A stretch of DNA of 25,988 nt from JACPGQ01 sp039798685 (GTDB taxonomy: Bacteria > Patescibacteriota > Microgenomatia > Levybacterales > UBA12049): the NCBI GenBank assembly GCA_039798685.1, contig JBDKFM010000010.1, forward strand, positions 1 to 25,988. The letters are read 5' to 3'. The position numbers and the translations under genes are program-made. The notes below the pieces were generated by a model, which had not been told where the DNA came from, ran no database searches, and was given only the letters and a program-made list of their open reading frames with translations. Shown here one piece after another: positions 1-7,017 of the stretch (within the stretch, counting starts at the first letter, position 1; every line of letters starts with the position of its first letter).

Positions 1-2
1 AT

Positions 3-767
3 GTAGACATTCTTGCGGAAGAAGAGAGCACAGGAAGCAAGATAATCATTGAGAATCAACTTGAAATAACAAATCATGACCATCTGGGAAAAGTTATTAC
101 TTATGGTGCTGGTTTAGATGCGGAAACAATCATATGGATCGTTAAGGATGTCCGCGAAGAACATCAGAGAGCTGTTGATTGGCTCAATGAGCATACGGAA
201 GAGAAAATTAATTTTTTTATCATCAAGATGGAGCTATGGCAAATAGATAACTCCCCTTTTGCACCCAAGTTTCAGATAATTTCAGAGCCTAATAACTGGG
301 CAAAAGCTGTCAAGCAATCAGTTGCAAAATCAACATTAACAGAAATAAAATTGCTCCAGCAGGATTTTTGGAACAAATTTAAAGAATACGCAGTAGAACA
401 TAAAACATTTTTAAAACTTAGAAAAGCACACCCTCAACATTGGTTTGATATAAGTGTGGGAAGTTCCCTGGCAGGGATCTCCCTCACTGTCAATACAGAC
501 GAGGACCTCATTGGTTGTGAGCTATATATTCGTAACTCGAAAGAGTTATTTAGAGAGCTTTATGCAAAGCGTGAACAAATCGAATCAGAATTAGGAGAAA
601 AGTTGAACTGGATGGAGCTTGCAGATAAGAAGGCAAGTAGGATAAAGCTCTCTTCAAAGGGAAGCATAACAGACATCGTAATGTGGGAGGAACGATTTTC
701 ATGGCTGCTCAAGGAGTCACAGAATTTTCAGAAAGTTTTTAGCAAGTACTTGAAGAACAAAGTGTAA
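3..767 (+). CDS. DUF4268 / PD-(D/E)XK-like protein, 5' end missing
   Basis: This reading frame is open to the window edge, so the gene is cut at its N-terminus; the ATG at 228 is internal. The first 75 visible residues contain VDILA...IIIENQLE followed by DHLGKVITYGAGLDAETIIWIV. That fits the D...ExQ core of a PD-(D/E)XK nuclease fold of the kind found in front of DUF4268. The rest (DFWNKF, a HWFDISVG segment, LYIRNSKELFREL) matches the DUF4268 domain. Such proteins are often found near restriction or defence loci, but their activity is poorly known. The next gene starts 9 bases downstream on the same strand, which suggests co-transcription. The family call rests on remembered sequence patterns. 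Confidence 0.75.
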   Translation, partial: VDILAEEESTGSKIIIENQLEITNHDHLGKVITYGAGLDAETIIWIVKDVREEHQRAVDWLNEHTEEKINFFIIKMELWQIDNSPFAPKFQIISEPNNWAKAVKQSVAKSTLTEIKLLQQDFWNKFKEYAVEHKTFLKLRKAHPQHWFDISVGSSLAGISLTVNTDEDLIGCELYIRNSKELFRELYAKREQIESELGEKLNWMELADKKASRIKLSSKGSITDIVMWEERFSWLLKESQNFQKVFSKYLKNKV

Positions 768-776
768 TAAAATAGT

Positions 777-1532
777 ATGTCTCAATATTACAATTCACAA
801 CGCACACGCAATATCTACGATCCATCATCTGATGAACCGTTTCGACTAAGCCGCGGTAAAATAGATAATTTTCTCAATTGTCCCCGCTGTTTCTATCTCG
901 ACCGTCGCCTCGGTGTCGGACAACCCCCTGGATATCCTTTCTCTCTCAATTCCGCCGTCGACAAACTTCTCAAAAAAGAATTTGATCTGCACCGCGCCAA
1001 GGGAACGGCTCATCCACTGATGAAAACATATGGTATCGATGCAGTTCCTCTCGCGCATGAAAAAATCGATGAATGGAGAGATTCGCTACGTCGAGGCATC
1101 ACGGTGCCGATTAAGGGAACAAATGTCGTTGTCACAGGTGGTGTTGATGATGTCTGGGTGACGCCACATGGAGAATACATAATCGTTGATTACAAAGCGA
1201 CATCAAAAGACGGAGAAGTATCACTAGATGCTGAGTGGCAGATAGGATACAAAAGGCAGATGGAGATCTATCAGTGGCTTTTTAAACAAAATGGTTTCAA
1301 GGTTTCTGATACGGGATATTTCGTCTACTGTAACGGCGATACCGACAAGAAAGCATTTGACGGAAAACTGGAATTTACGATAAAACTACTTCCCTATACG
1401 GGCGATAGTTCTTGGGTTGAGGGAGTGATCGCAGATGCGATCGCATGTCTACAAAGTGATGTTATGCCGGAGTCATCCGAGGAATGTGATTTTTGTAGTT
1501 ATAGAGCCGCAGTCAAAGAAGTTGAGAAATAG
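777..1532 (+). CDS. PD-(D/E)XK nuclease superfamily protein (RecB/Cas4-like)
   Basis: A 251-residue protein that resembles stand-alone RecB/Cas4-type nucleases. The N-terminal LSRGKIDNFLNCPRCFYL is the usual opening of these domains (a helix then a CPxC pair, C35 and C38). The core has GGVDDVW (D124/D125) and VDYKAT (D138, K140), fitting the D...(D/E)xK catalytic residues. A second cysteine pair, ECDFC (C237 and C240), sits near the C-terminus. Four cysteines bracketing the nuclease core could hold a Fe-S cluster or zinc. The ATG lies 9 bases after the previous stop, with no clear ribosome binding site. No cas1/cas2 or repeat array is present, so there is no reason to call it Cas4. Confidence 0.8.
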   Translation: MSQYYNSQRTRNIYDPSSDEPFRLSRGKIDNFLNCPRCFYLDRRLGVGQPPGYPFSLNSAVDKLLKKEFDLHRAKGTAHPLMKTYGIDAVPLAHEKIDEWRDSLRRGITVPIKGTNVVVTGGVDDVWVTPHGEYIIVDYKATSKDGEVSLDAEWQIGYKRQMEIYQWLFKQNGFKVSDTGYFVYCNGDTDKKAFDGKLEFTIKLLPYTGDSSWVEGVIADAIACLQSDVMPESSEECDFCSYRAAVKEVEK

Positions 1533-1595
1533 TATCTTCGTCTGGTTCTAAAATTCCACATTGCTAATTTTCCCTACGATCGTATAATCATCTGA

Positions 1596-2891
1596 GTGAT
1601 AAGAAGCCGTCTCAATAGGCCAATCGACTACAAAGGACTCATAGTCCTTTTTTTCATATACTACACAATCCGTAGTATCCTCTCAGAAAGTGCCACTCCT
1701 GTGTTGGGGGATTTCATCTTTGCAGTGCTCGTCATCTTCTTTCTGCGAAAGCGGATACACCTTCTGAAATTTATGCAGGAATTCTTCGAATTTATCTACG
1801 GACTTCGTTTCTGGATCGCAGTCTTATTTACAGCGCTCATTCTTACCTATCTGTTTTATGAGCAGAAAGAACAGATCACACAGCTTACGGAAAAGATATC
1901 CGTCATAGAAAAGAAGCTGGGTGGCTCGGAGCGTCTGGTCTGTAATGAAAAAGATGCAATTACGACAGTCAAAAAATCAGTCGTCAGGGTCGTTGGCGGC
2001 GAGGGAGAAGGATCGGGTTTTGCGATTCAGGAGGGGGGCTATATCCTGACCAATTTTCATGTCATAGAATTTGAGCCCTCACCAAAAGTCGTTTTCCCTG
2101 ACAATACATTTCAGACAGCCGAAGTCCTGATGGTCGATAAGACTGCCGATCTGGCGATACTCAAAGTAGAGCGAAATCTCCAGCCGCTGAACTGGGGTGA
2201 TCCGAAACTGCTCAATCCTGCTGAGGAATTACTCGCAATAGGATTTCCGCTCGGTGGTGAGCTCATCGGCGAGGCGACAGTAAATAAGGGAGCACTCTCA
2301 GCAAGACGAAAATCCAAAGACGTCGGTGTCGAGTATATCCAGACGGATGCAGAGCTGATATCAGGTATGAGTGGGGGTCCTATGGTCAATATTTGCGGTG
2401 AGGTCGTCGGAATAAATACCATGGGTCTTTCTGGCCTCGGACTCGCGATTTCGTCTGATTCGATCAGGGAAAAATGGATCCAGATGTCACTTTCTGAAAC
2501 TGCGCAGGAGGATATCCAGCGGATCACATTTGATCCTGATGCCAGTGCTCTCGAATCAGTCCGAGCATTTTATAACTACTTGAAAGTGAGGAAACTTGAG
2601 AAAGCGTTTGAGCTTTTGTCTGATAATTTTAAGAGAGGGTATAAATTTACGACATGGAAAGCAGGGTATGATTCACTGCTTGATACCTCTGTCATTAAGA
2701 TCGAGGAAGATCCCGCGAAAGCAAACAGGATACAGGTCAAACTCTCAACATCCGATATGGTGGATGGAGAGATCGTCTATAAATTTTTTGAGGGGTACTG
2801 GGATGTCAGGGAAAACGTGAATAAATGGGAACTCTGGGATGCGGAGATTGCGGAAGTGGAAGACCCTTCATACATGTGGTTTTACGAATGA
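1596..2891 (+). CDS. Membrane-anchored trypsin-like serine protease (HtrA/Deg type, no PDZ)
   Basis: A 431-residue protein with three hydrophobic N-terminal segments (about residues 13-27, 36-51 and 70-88), a short coiled-coil stretch (about 88-108) and a trypsin-fold protease domain (about 118-300). The catalytic triad is visible: H155 in TNFHVIE, D185 in DKTADLAIL and S259 in GMSGGP. The C-terminal 130 residues contain no recognisable PDZ domain. They begin ASALESVRAFYNYLKVRKLEKAFELLSD in type, suggestive of an NTF2-like/DUF4878 fold (weak inference). The protease probably acts on the outer face of the membrane in envelope quality control. The start is GTG; TATAAT at 1583-1588 ends 7 nt before it, so the mRNA is probably leaderless. 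Confidence 0.85.
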   Translation: MIRSRLNRPIDYKGLIVLFFIYYTIRSILSESATPVLGDFIFAVLVIFFLRKRIHLLKFMQEFFEFIYGLRFWIAVLFTALILTYLFYEQKEQITQLTEKISVIEKKLGGSERLVCNEKDAITTVKKSVVRVVGGEGEGSGFAIQEGGYILTNFHVIEFEPSPKVVFPDNTFQTAEVLMVDKTADLAILKVERNLQPLNWGDPKLLNPAEELLAIGFPLGGELIGEATVNKGALSARRKSKDVGVEYIQTDAELISGMSGGPMVNICGEVVGINTMGLSGLGLAISSDSIREKWIQMSLSETAQEDIQRITFDPDASALESVRAFYNYLKVRKLEKAFELLSDNFKRGYKFTTWKAGYDSLLDTSVIKIEEDPAKANRIQVKLSTSDMVDGEIVYKFFEGYWDVRENVNKWELWDAEIAEVEDPSYMWFYE

Positions 2892-2922
2892 GGGGGTTGA
2901 CTCGTGTGATATACTATAGACA

Positions 2923-3228
2923 ATGCTCCATTTCTCACTCTTTGTACTCGCTCCGCTTCTGGGTCTTCTCATTACAACTATTCTTTTTCTACGCTTGCAG
3001 TCACTCAGATCGCTTCTAATTGTGTTGATTGTGAGTTTTCTGATGTTTCAGTTTTTGACGGAACCTGCTGTCTTCAGATGGACACTCTCAACGCTGCCGA
3101 TGTCAGTAAATTATCTGTTGCGCGTTCTCATCTATGCATCGCTCATAGCGCCATTTGTCTTGATCCCGCTCTTTTCATATCGGTTACTGCGAAATTCCCC
3201 AGCTCTTAGTGGTAATCAGAGTCGATGA
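2923..3228 (+). CDS. Small membrane protein, unknown
   Basis: A 101-residue protein with about three transmembrane segments: residues 4-25, 30-47 and 63-88. It ends in a short basic/polar tail. I do not recognise the family. TATACT at 2910-2915 ends 7 nt before the ATG, fitting a leaderless start. Its TGA overlaps the ATG of the next gene (ATGA at 3225-3228), so the two are translationally coupled and may work together. Confidence 0.65.
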   Translation: MLHFSLFVLAPLLGLLITTILFLRLQSLRSLLIVLIVSFLMFQFLTEPAVFRWTLSTLPMSVNYLLRVLIYASLIAPFVLIPLFSYRLLRNSPALSGNQSR

Positions 3229-3662
3229 AGGAGGAGCAATTTTTTTGGCAGAGAGATTATAGGAAGCAGAAAGATCTCACCACTTGGGACGTTCTGCGTA
3301 TTCTCCTGATGAGGGAAATCTCTCCCTACCTCACAAGACTCACCCGCTATGTTCCGTTCTCTCTTTTCTGTCGAAGTTATGGATTTCACTACCGATTCAA
3401 AGAGGTCAATGAGGCAGTCTACCGGATCCAGGATATTGCTGCAGTAAAAGGATTTTGGTTTACGCTTTTTCTCTATCAACGGGACGAGCGGTTTCTGATC
3501 ATCTTCGGGCAATTTGAAGCAAAGAGAAAAAATGTCGGAGATCTTGCAGAGTTATTCTCACATTTTCAGACACTCTTTGAACATGAGAATAGCTATGTTA
3601 CTCCTCTTGAAGAAGAACGAACTGCGAAATTTGTATTCGTGCGAAACATAAGCGATCAGTAA
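3225..3662 (+). CDS. Conserved-looking hypothetical protein
   Basis: A 145-residue soluble, mixed-charge protein with many aromatic residues (for example FWFTLFLYQRDERFLIIFGQFEAKRKN). It has no signal peptide, no membrane segment and no catalytic motif I recognise. It is joined to the preceding small membrane protein by a four-base ATGA overlap, which suggests a shared role at the membrane. The only independent support that it is real is this coupling and a frame longer than its overlapping competitors. Confidence 0.6.
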   Translation: MKEEQFFWQRDYRKQKDLTTWDVLRILLMREISPYLTRLTRYVPFSLFCRSYGFHYRFKEVNEAVYRIQDIAAVKGFWFTLFLYQRDERFLIIFGQFEAKRKNVGDLAELFSHFQTLFEHENSYVTPLEEERTAKFVFVRNISDQ

Positions 3663-3683
3663 TCAAATGGAGAGAGGGGGGAT

Positions 3684-4046
3684 TTAGGGATTTGGGGTGA
3701 TTGCTGATGGAGAGGCAGAAGGGGATATTCCGAGACTTGGTTGTGGAGTAATGGTAGGTGTATTTGTCGCGACGGGTTTACTCGTTGGGATCGGTGTTGG
3801 GGTGCTGTAATAGACTTTCTTGACTGCCTGCGTAGGAGTGGGTTCCTCCTCTGGTTCCTCTGTAGGTGTTGGAGATTTCTTCGCGGATTTGGTCGGGGTT
3901 GGTGTGATGTCCTCATCATCAGTTGATGTGTCCATCGTTGAGACGAGTGAGTAGGCAGCGATGATGAGAGTGAGTATGAGGAACCCTAAGACGAGGAGTA
4001 CATAGAATTTGTTGTCTCTGAAAAATTGTAACAATCGTTCTTTCAT
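3684..4046 (-). CDS. Single-pass membrane protein with Pro/Thr-rich extracellular tail
   Basis: A 120-residue protein: a short basic cytoplasmic start (MKERLLQFFRDNKF), one transmembrane helix (about 14-36) and then a low-complexity tail rich in Pro, Thr and Ser with repeated TPTP and PTPT steps. Such tails usually span or decorate the cell wall. On the minus strand, TATAAT (complement of 4055-4060) ends 8 nt before the ATG and carries an upstream TGc, fitting a leaderless extended -10 start. It is divergent from the nucleotidyltransferase gene at 4129. Confidence 0.7.
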   Translation of the reverse strand: MKERLLQFFRDNKFYVLLVLGFLILTLIIAAYSLVSTMDTSTDDEDITPTPTKSAKKSPTPTEEPEEEPTPTQAVKKVYYSTPTPIPTSKPVATNTPTITPQPSLGISPSASPSAITPNP

Positions 4047-4128
4047 GAATGGCTATTATAGCATCTCAAAATGTACTTCCAAGAAGTGGATATGCATAAG
4101 TCCTATAAGTATAGTATAATCTGCACCT

Positions 4129-4743
4129 ATGGTACGCGGAGAGCATGAGAGTTCAAGACGAGAAAGGCTTTTTGGTAGATTCTCAGGGTTTAGAAGGTTA
4201 AGGCCAAAGGAGGTCAGGGATTTATCGGCTCCGATATATCACTCGCCCGAATCACTGAGTGAAAATCCGGAAAGTGCCAGGAGAATTGAAGCTCTGGAGA
4301 GAGTGGTCGGGGAGAATGTTAATGAAAATGTCAGAGGATTGTTGGTTTTTGGAAGTACTGTATCGGGTGAATTAACAGAAGAGAGTGATACAGATTACAT
4401 AGTACTAAAACAGGATGCTGTCAGCACGGATGGGGCACTTGATCCGGATGATGTCGGGGTCCTCGTCAAGCTACGATACGTTCCCTTTCCTACCCATTTA
4501 GGGGGATCGCTATCGCTTAATAATTTACAGAGCGAATCGATGTCTATGAGCAATGTTATGTTTCTCTTTTACTTCGGCACACCTCAACAGCTTGGTCAGT
4601 TAGGTGCACATGCTCACGGCATGCGAAATCCGGAGCGTTCATTTATTACAGATTGGACAGTGATCGCAAGGACGAGAGAAGAAGGAGCAGAAATAGCACA
4701 GGTTATTGAGCAAAAAGCGAGCGCATTGGGAAGTAAGAGTTGA
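4129..4743 (+). CDS. Nucleotidyltransferase-fold protein (MNT/Pol-beta type)
   Basis: A 204-residue protein. Residues 70-92 carry the signature of the DNA polymerase beta-like nucleotidyltransferase fold: GLLVFGST (G75-S76) followed by SDTDYIVLK (D87 and D89, the metal-binding DxD pair). These domains transfer nucleotides to small molecules, RNA or proteins; the substrate here cannot be told. No HEPN partner is adjacent, so a MNT-HEPN toxin-antitoxin pair is not indicated. The first 60 residues are basic and look partly disordered. TATAAT at 4115-4120 ends 8 nt before the ATG, consistent with leaderless expression. The 3' end faces the zinc-ribbon gene with 21 bases between the stops and no clear terminator. 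Confidence 0.75.
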   Translation: MVRGEHESSRRERLFGRFSGFRRLRPKEVRDLSAPIYHSPESLSENPESARRIEALERVVGENVNENVRGLLVFGSTVSGELTEESDTDYIVLKQDAVSTDGALDPDDVGVLVKLRYVPFPTHLGGSLSLNNLQSESMSMSNVMFLFYFGTPQQLGQLGAHAHGMRNPERSFITDWTVIARTREEGAEIAQVIEQKASALGSKS

Positions 4744-4764
4744 CAGGAGTTTTAGAGAGAGTTA

Positions 4765-5301
4765 TTACTCGGTTGGGGTTTTCACTAATTTCTTCGTTGT
4801 TTTCTTCTTCGTCACTGTTGCTTTTTTCTCAACAGGTGCCTCAACTGCTGCAGGTGCAACTGCTTCTTTTTTTACTTTTTCTTCTTTTGCTTTCGGCGCA
4901 TTTGTGCTCAGAAGCGAGATGAGCGTATCAAGTTTGGCGTTAATTGCAGCAAACTGTGCATCATGGTGTGCATGAGGTGCCTGGTGCGGCTGTGCATGAG
5001 GAGCGGGGTGTGGGTTTCTGAAATCATTTTGGAACTGCGTGAAAGGAGGTCTGGGATCGCGACTTTCTTTCGTGAAATTGTCCCGGCGTTCGCCGCCACC
5101 ATTTTTGGCAAAACAATCACGGCAGTACACTGGTCTCTCGCCTGTCGGACGAAACGGAAGCTCGCAGTCTTTGCCGCAACTACTGCAGACTGCTTTGTGC
5201 ATCTGTGGCCGTCTCACGCCGCGATCTCTGTTAAAGTCACTTGAACCTCTTGAGAACGGACGGTTGCCGCCTGATGATCTGTCTCTTTGTGGGTATCCCA
5301 T
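4765..5301 (-). CDS. CxxC-x17-CxxC zinc-ribbon protein with low-complexity tails
   Basis: A 178-residue protein from the ATG at 5301. C39-S-S-C42, exactly 17 residues, then C60-R-D-C63 forms a zinc-ribbon of the CxxC-x17-CxxC type (TIGR04272-like), with the characteristic FRPTGERPVYCRDCF segment. The N-terminus is Arg/Gly/Ser-rich. The middle is His/Pro-rich (HAQPHQAPHAHHDAQ) and followed by a short amphipathic helix. The C-terminus is Ala/Lys/Val-rich. It probably binds nucleic acid or another protein; the function of the family is not established. The frame stays open upstream to a GTG at 5433, but TATACT (complement of 5310-5315) ends 8 nt before the chosen ATG, with a TGc extension. That points to the shorter leaderless form. 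Confidence 0.8.
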   Translation of the reverse strand: MGYPQRDRSSGGNRPFSRGSSDFNRDRGVRRPQMHKAVCSSCGKDCELPFRPTGERPVYCRDCFAKNGGGERRDNFTKESRDPRPPFTQFQNDFRNPHPAPHAQPHQAPHAHHDAQFAAINAKLDTLISLLSTNAPKAKEEKVKKEAVAPAAVEAPVEKKATVTKKKTTKKLVKTPTE

Positions 5302-5420
5302 GAAGTGGTAGTATAGCACGTTCTGGACATTTTCGTATCTTTTGGGAAAAGATACTGAAAATATTTTTTGTGTCGCGTTTTTTAAAAGAGTTTTAAAGCG
5401 TCTAAGATTGTTTTTTACTG

Positions 5421-5440
5421 TACTTTTGATCACAAAAGTA
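5421..5440. repeat. Perfect 8-bp inverted repeat, loop ATCA
   Basis: TACTTTTG (5421-5428) and CAAAAGTA (5433-5440) are perfect reverse complements around ATCA. It lies directly beside the dispersed repeat at 5443. It is upstream of the proposed zinc-ribbon start, so it is not needed as that gene's terminator, and it is not followed by a U-tract. Confidence 0.75.
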
Positions 5441-5442
5441 CC

Positions 5443-5470
5443 AAAATTCGTTCGCTATGAAGTCGAGCTA
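5443..5470 (+). repeat. Dispersed 28-nt repeat, copy 1
   Basis: It begins AAAATTCGTTCG and ends GAAGTCGAGCTA. A second copy at 8460-8487 matches at 26 of 28 positions in the same orientation (differences C/T at the 13th base and G/T at the 25th). Both copies lie at the edge of non-coding sequence. Confidence 0.8.
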
Positions 5471-5576
5471 AAATTGTTCCACTCGTAGCCGGGGGATTGT
5501 CCTCCCCCTTCCTTCATTCACTCCGCCAGCCGGCGGAGCTCAAAAGGGATTCCCCCTGGCACTCGTTTCACAATTT
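5471..5576. repeat. 106-nt element with imperfect inverted ends
   Basis: The left arm runs from AAATTGT (5471-5477) to GGGGGA (5491-5496). The right arm runs from TCCCCC (5551-5556) to ACAATTT (5570-5576). The outer 7 and inner 6 bases are perfect complements, with a diverged middle of equal length. Both arms also contain CACTCGT in direct orientation. The interior carries the GC-rich hairpin at 5521-5538 and a second GGGGGA/TCCCCC pairing option (5491-5508). There is no coding capacity. It looks like a MITE- or REP-type folded element. Confidence 0.6.
5521..5538. repeat. CTCCGCC-N4-GGCGGAG hairpin
   Basis: CTCCGCC (5521-5527) and GGCGGAG (5532-5538) form a perfect 7-bp GC-rich stem with loop AGCC. 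The same TCCGCC-N4-GGCGGA core recurs at 6885-6900, inside the metK leader. Confidence 0.8.
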
Positions 5577-5670
5577 CTTGACGCTCTTTGTTCTCACGCT
5601 CACAATTAAAAATTTAAGCGCATAGCGTGTTCAATTGCAGTAGTAAAAACTCTAAGCTATATACTCTTTT

Positions 5671-5705
5671 CCAAATACCAAATACCAAATACCAAATACT
5701 AAATA
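5671..5705. repeat. Heptamer tandem repeat (CCAAATA)x4 + CTAAATA
   Basis: Four exact copies of CCAAATA (5671-5698) are followed by one variant, CTAAATA (5699-5705). The array lies 28 bases beyond the metK stop codon, in its 3' flank. It is of simple-sequence type and has no coding role. Confidence 0.9.
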
Positions 5706-5732
5706 CTTGTCACATATGCTCAATTTAATATT

Positions 5733-6845
5733 TTATTTTGCAGATATGGATTCCCAGGGGAATTCGTCGCGTCCGAAATGTCCGTAGGATGACGTCTTCG
5801 CATAGATCGGTTTTCTCAGATCAAGCGTCGTGATAATCCCTTTGACTGATGTATCAAGAAGTGAGGACGCAAAATCTTTGAGCGCTTTTTTGGAGACTTT
5901 CTCAGTCCCGAACGTCTCAATCTCCTGCATGAGTGGTTTTGAAACTCCTATACAATAAGCGAGTCTGACCTCGGCTTCTGTTGCCAGTCCCTGTGCCACG
6001 ATATTTTTGGCAACAAAACGTGCCGCATAGGCGCCTGACCTGTCTACTTTGGTCGGATCCTTGCCTGAGAAGCAGCCACCTCCCACTCTCGCATAACCGC
6101 CATAGGTATCAACGACGATCTTGCGTCCCGTCAGTCCTGCATCAGATGCCGGACCTCCTAGATGCCAGACACCTGTACCGTTGACGATGAGTTTTTGTTC
6201 TGCGAGAGAAAATCCGTACTTTGTGAGTGTTGGTGCAACAACCTCTTTATAGACATCCTGTGTGACACGGTCGAGCCGTACCTTTTCATCATGAGGAACT
6301 GCGACGACGACATGTGAGATTTTGTAGGGTATGCCGTTTCGGTATTCGACTGTGACCTGTGTTTTTCCGTCAGGGCGCAGATACGGGAGCGACTTTGTCT
6401 CACGCATGGTATCAATTTTTTCTGCAAGTGTGTGGGCGAGTATGATGGGAAGCGGCATGAGTTCTTTTGTTTGTGTGCAGGCATAGCCAAACATCATGCC
6501 CTGATCCCCTGCTCCGTCCAGATCCACACCTTGTGCGATTTCAGGAGACTGAGAATGGACGAGGATGTCAATTGGCGAGGTGTCAGAAAACTGAAAGCGC
6601 TGCTGCGTGTAACCAAGTGAGCGGATTGTGTGGCGTGCGATCTGTTCGATATCGATCTGTGCGGATGTCGTCATCTCACCGACGATAACGACACGGTTTT
6701 TTGTCGCCAGAGTTTCTACTGCGACACGACCAAACGGATCTTTGGTGAGTACTGCATCGAGAATGCTATCGCTGATGCGATCACAGATCTTGTCGGGGTG
6801 TCCTGAGCAAACGGATTCAGAAGTAAATGTTGTATTTTTTGCCAT
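5733..6845 (-). CDS. metK: S-adenosylmethionine synthetase
   Basis: A 370-residue protein that makes S-adenosylmethionine from methionine and ATP in the cytoplasm. Family signatures are clear: SGHPDKICDRISD near the N-terminus (ATP and Mg binding), GAGDQGMMFGYA (signature 1), LIVNGTGVWHLGGPASDAGLTGRK, and GGGCFSGKDPTKVDRS (signature 2, with Cys where most members have Ala). It ends SSYGHFGRDEFPWE. The length is slightly below the usual 380-400. The ATG at 6845 is 11 nt after an AAGGAG ribosome binding site (complement of 6857-6862), one of few in this window. That site lies in the 3' part of a predicted SAM riboswitch, so the enzyme is likely shut off by its own product. Confidence 0.97.
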   Translation of the reverse strand: MAKNTTFTSESVCSGHPDKICDRISDSILDAVLTKDPFGRVAVETLATKNRVVIVGEMTTSAQIDIEQIARHTIRSLGYTQQRFQFSDTSPIDILVHSQSPEIAQGVDLDGAGDQGMMFGYACTQTKELMPLPIILAHTLAEKIDTMRETKSLPYLRPDGKTQVTVEYRNGIPYKISHVVVAVPHDEKVRLDRVTQDVYKEVVAPTLTKYGFSLAEQKLIVNGTGVWHLGGPASDAGLTGRKIVVDTYGGYARVGGGCFSGKDPTKVDRSGAYAARFVAKNIVAQGLATEAEVRLAYCIGVSKPLMQEIETFGTEKVSKKALKDFASSLLDTSVKGIITTLDLRKPIYAKTSSYGHFGRDEFPWESISAK

Positions 6846-6853
6846 ATATGCCG

Positions 6854-6963
6854 CATCTCCTTCAGTGAAGGACTGGCACCGCGATCCGCCGGTTGGCGGA
6901 CTCGGTTGCCGGATCCGCTTGCTGCCCCTCTGTAATCGGGGTAGAGCGAATCACTCTTGATGT
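6854..6963 (-). promoter_or_regulatory. SAM riboswitch (SAM-I clan), translational type, in the metK leader
   Basis: The leader contains ATCAAGAG, CGGCAACC and GGTGCCA in the order typical of SAM-I-clan riboswitches. The helices can be drawn. P1 is CATC (6959-6962) with GATG (6854-6857). P2 is GATTCGCT (6945-6952) with AGCGGATC (6912-6919), extended by CCCC/GGGG (6938-6941 with 6925-6928). P3 is GGCA-A-CCG (6903-6910) with CGG-TGCC (6875-6881), capped by TCCGCC-AACC-GGCGGA (6885-6900). P4 is TCCTTC (6867-6872) with GAAGGA (6858-6863). The ribosome binding site AAGGAG lies in the P4 and P1 3' strands, so SAM binding should hide it. Whether it is SAM-I, SAM-I/IV or SAM-IV cannot be settled by eye; the pseudoknot was not identified. 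Confidence 0.85.
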
Positions 6964-6969
6964 GAAAAA

Positions 6970-6998
6970 ATCATACACTATTTATTTTCGTCTTTCAA
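6970..6998 (-). promoter_or_regulatory. metK promoter (TTGAAA-17-TATGAT)
   Basis: On the minus strand, TTGAAA (complement of 6993-6998) and TATGAT (complement of 6970-6975) are separated by 17 bases. Transcription starting about 7 bases on would begin at about 6963. That is precisely where the first helix of the predicted riboswitch begins. Confidence 0.75.
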
Positions 6999-7017
6999 GA
7001 GAGCGACACTGTTGGTT

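Larger units (their letters stand above)
5302..5732. other. Gene-free palindromic/repeat island between metK and the zinc-ribbon gene
   Basis: This 431-base gap holds no convincing gene apart from the possible N-terminal extension of the zinc-ribbon frame up to 5433. It is built from several repeat structures listed separately: an 8-bp hairpin (5421-5440), one copy of a 28-nt dispersed repeat (5443-5470), a 106-nt element with inverted ends (5471-5576) containing a GC-rich hairpin (5521-5538), and a heptamer tandem repeat (5671-5705). Nothing recognisable was seen at 5577-5670 beyond AT-rich sequence. Confidence 0.7.

Noticed and set aside
228..767. ATG at 228 as the start of the first gene
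   Set aside because: The frame is open back to base 3 and encodes conserved DUF4268-associated sequence, including ExQ, so the gene is truncated by the window edge.
777..1532. Cas4 and a CRISPR locus
   Set aside because: The protein has a Cas4-like fold pattern, but there are no other cas genes and no repeat-spacer array in the window.
4129..4743. MNT-HEPN toxin-antitoxin pair
   Set aside because: The nucleotidyltransferase motif is present, but the neighbouring genes have no HEPN RxxxxH signature and lie on the other strand.
5302..5433. N-terminal extension of the zinc-ribbon protein to a GTG at 5433
   Set aside because: A TATACT box ends 8 nt before the ATG at 5301, the family core starts after it, and the extension runs into the hairpin at 5421-5440.
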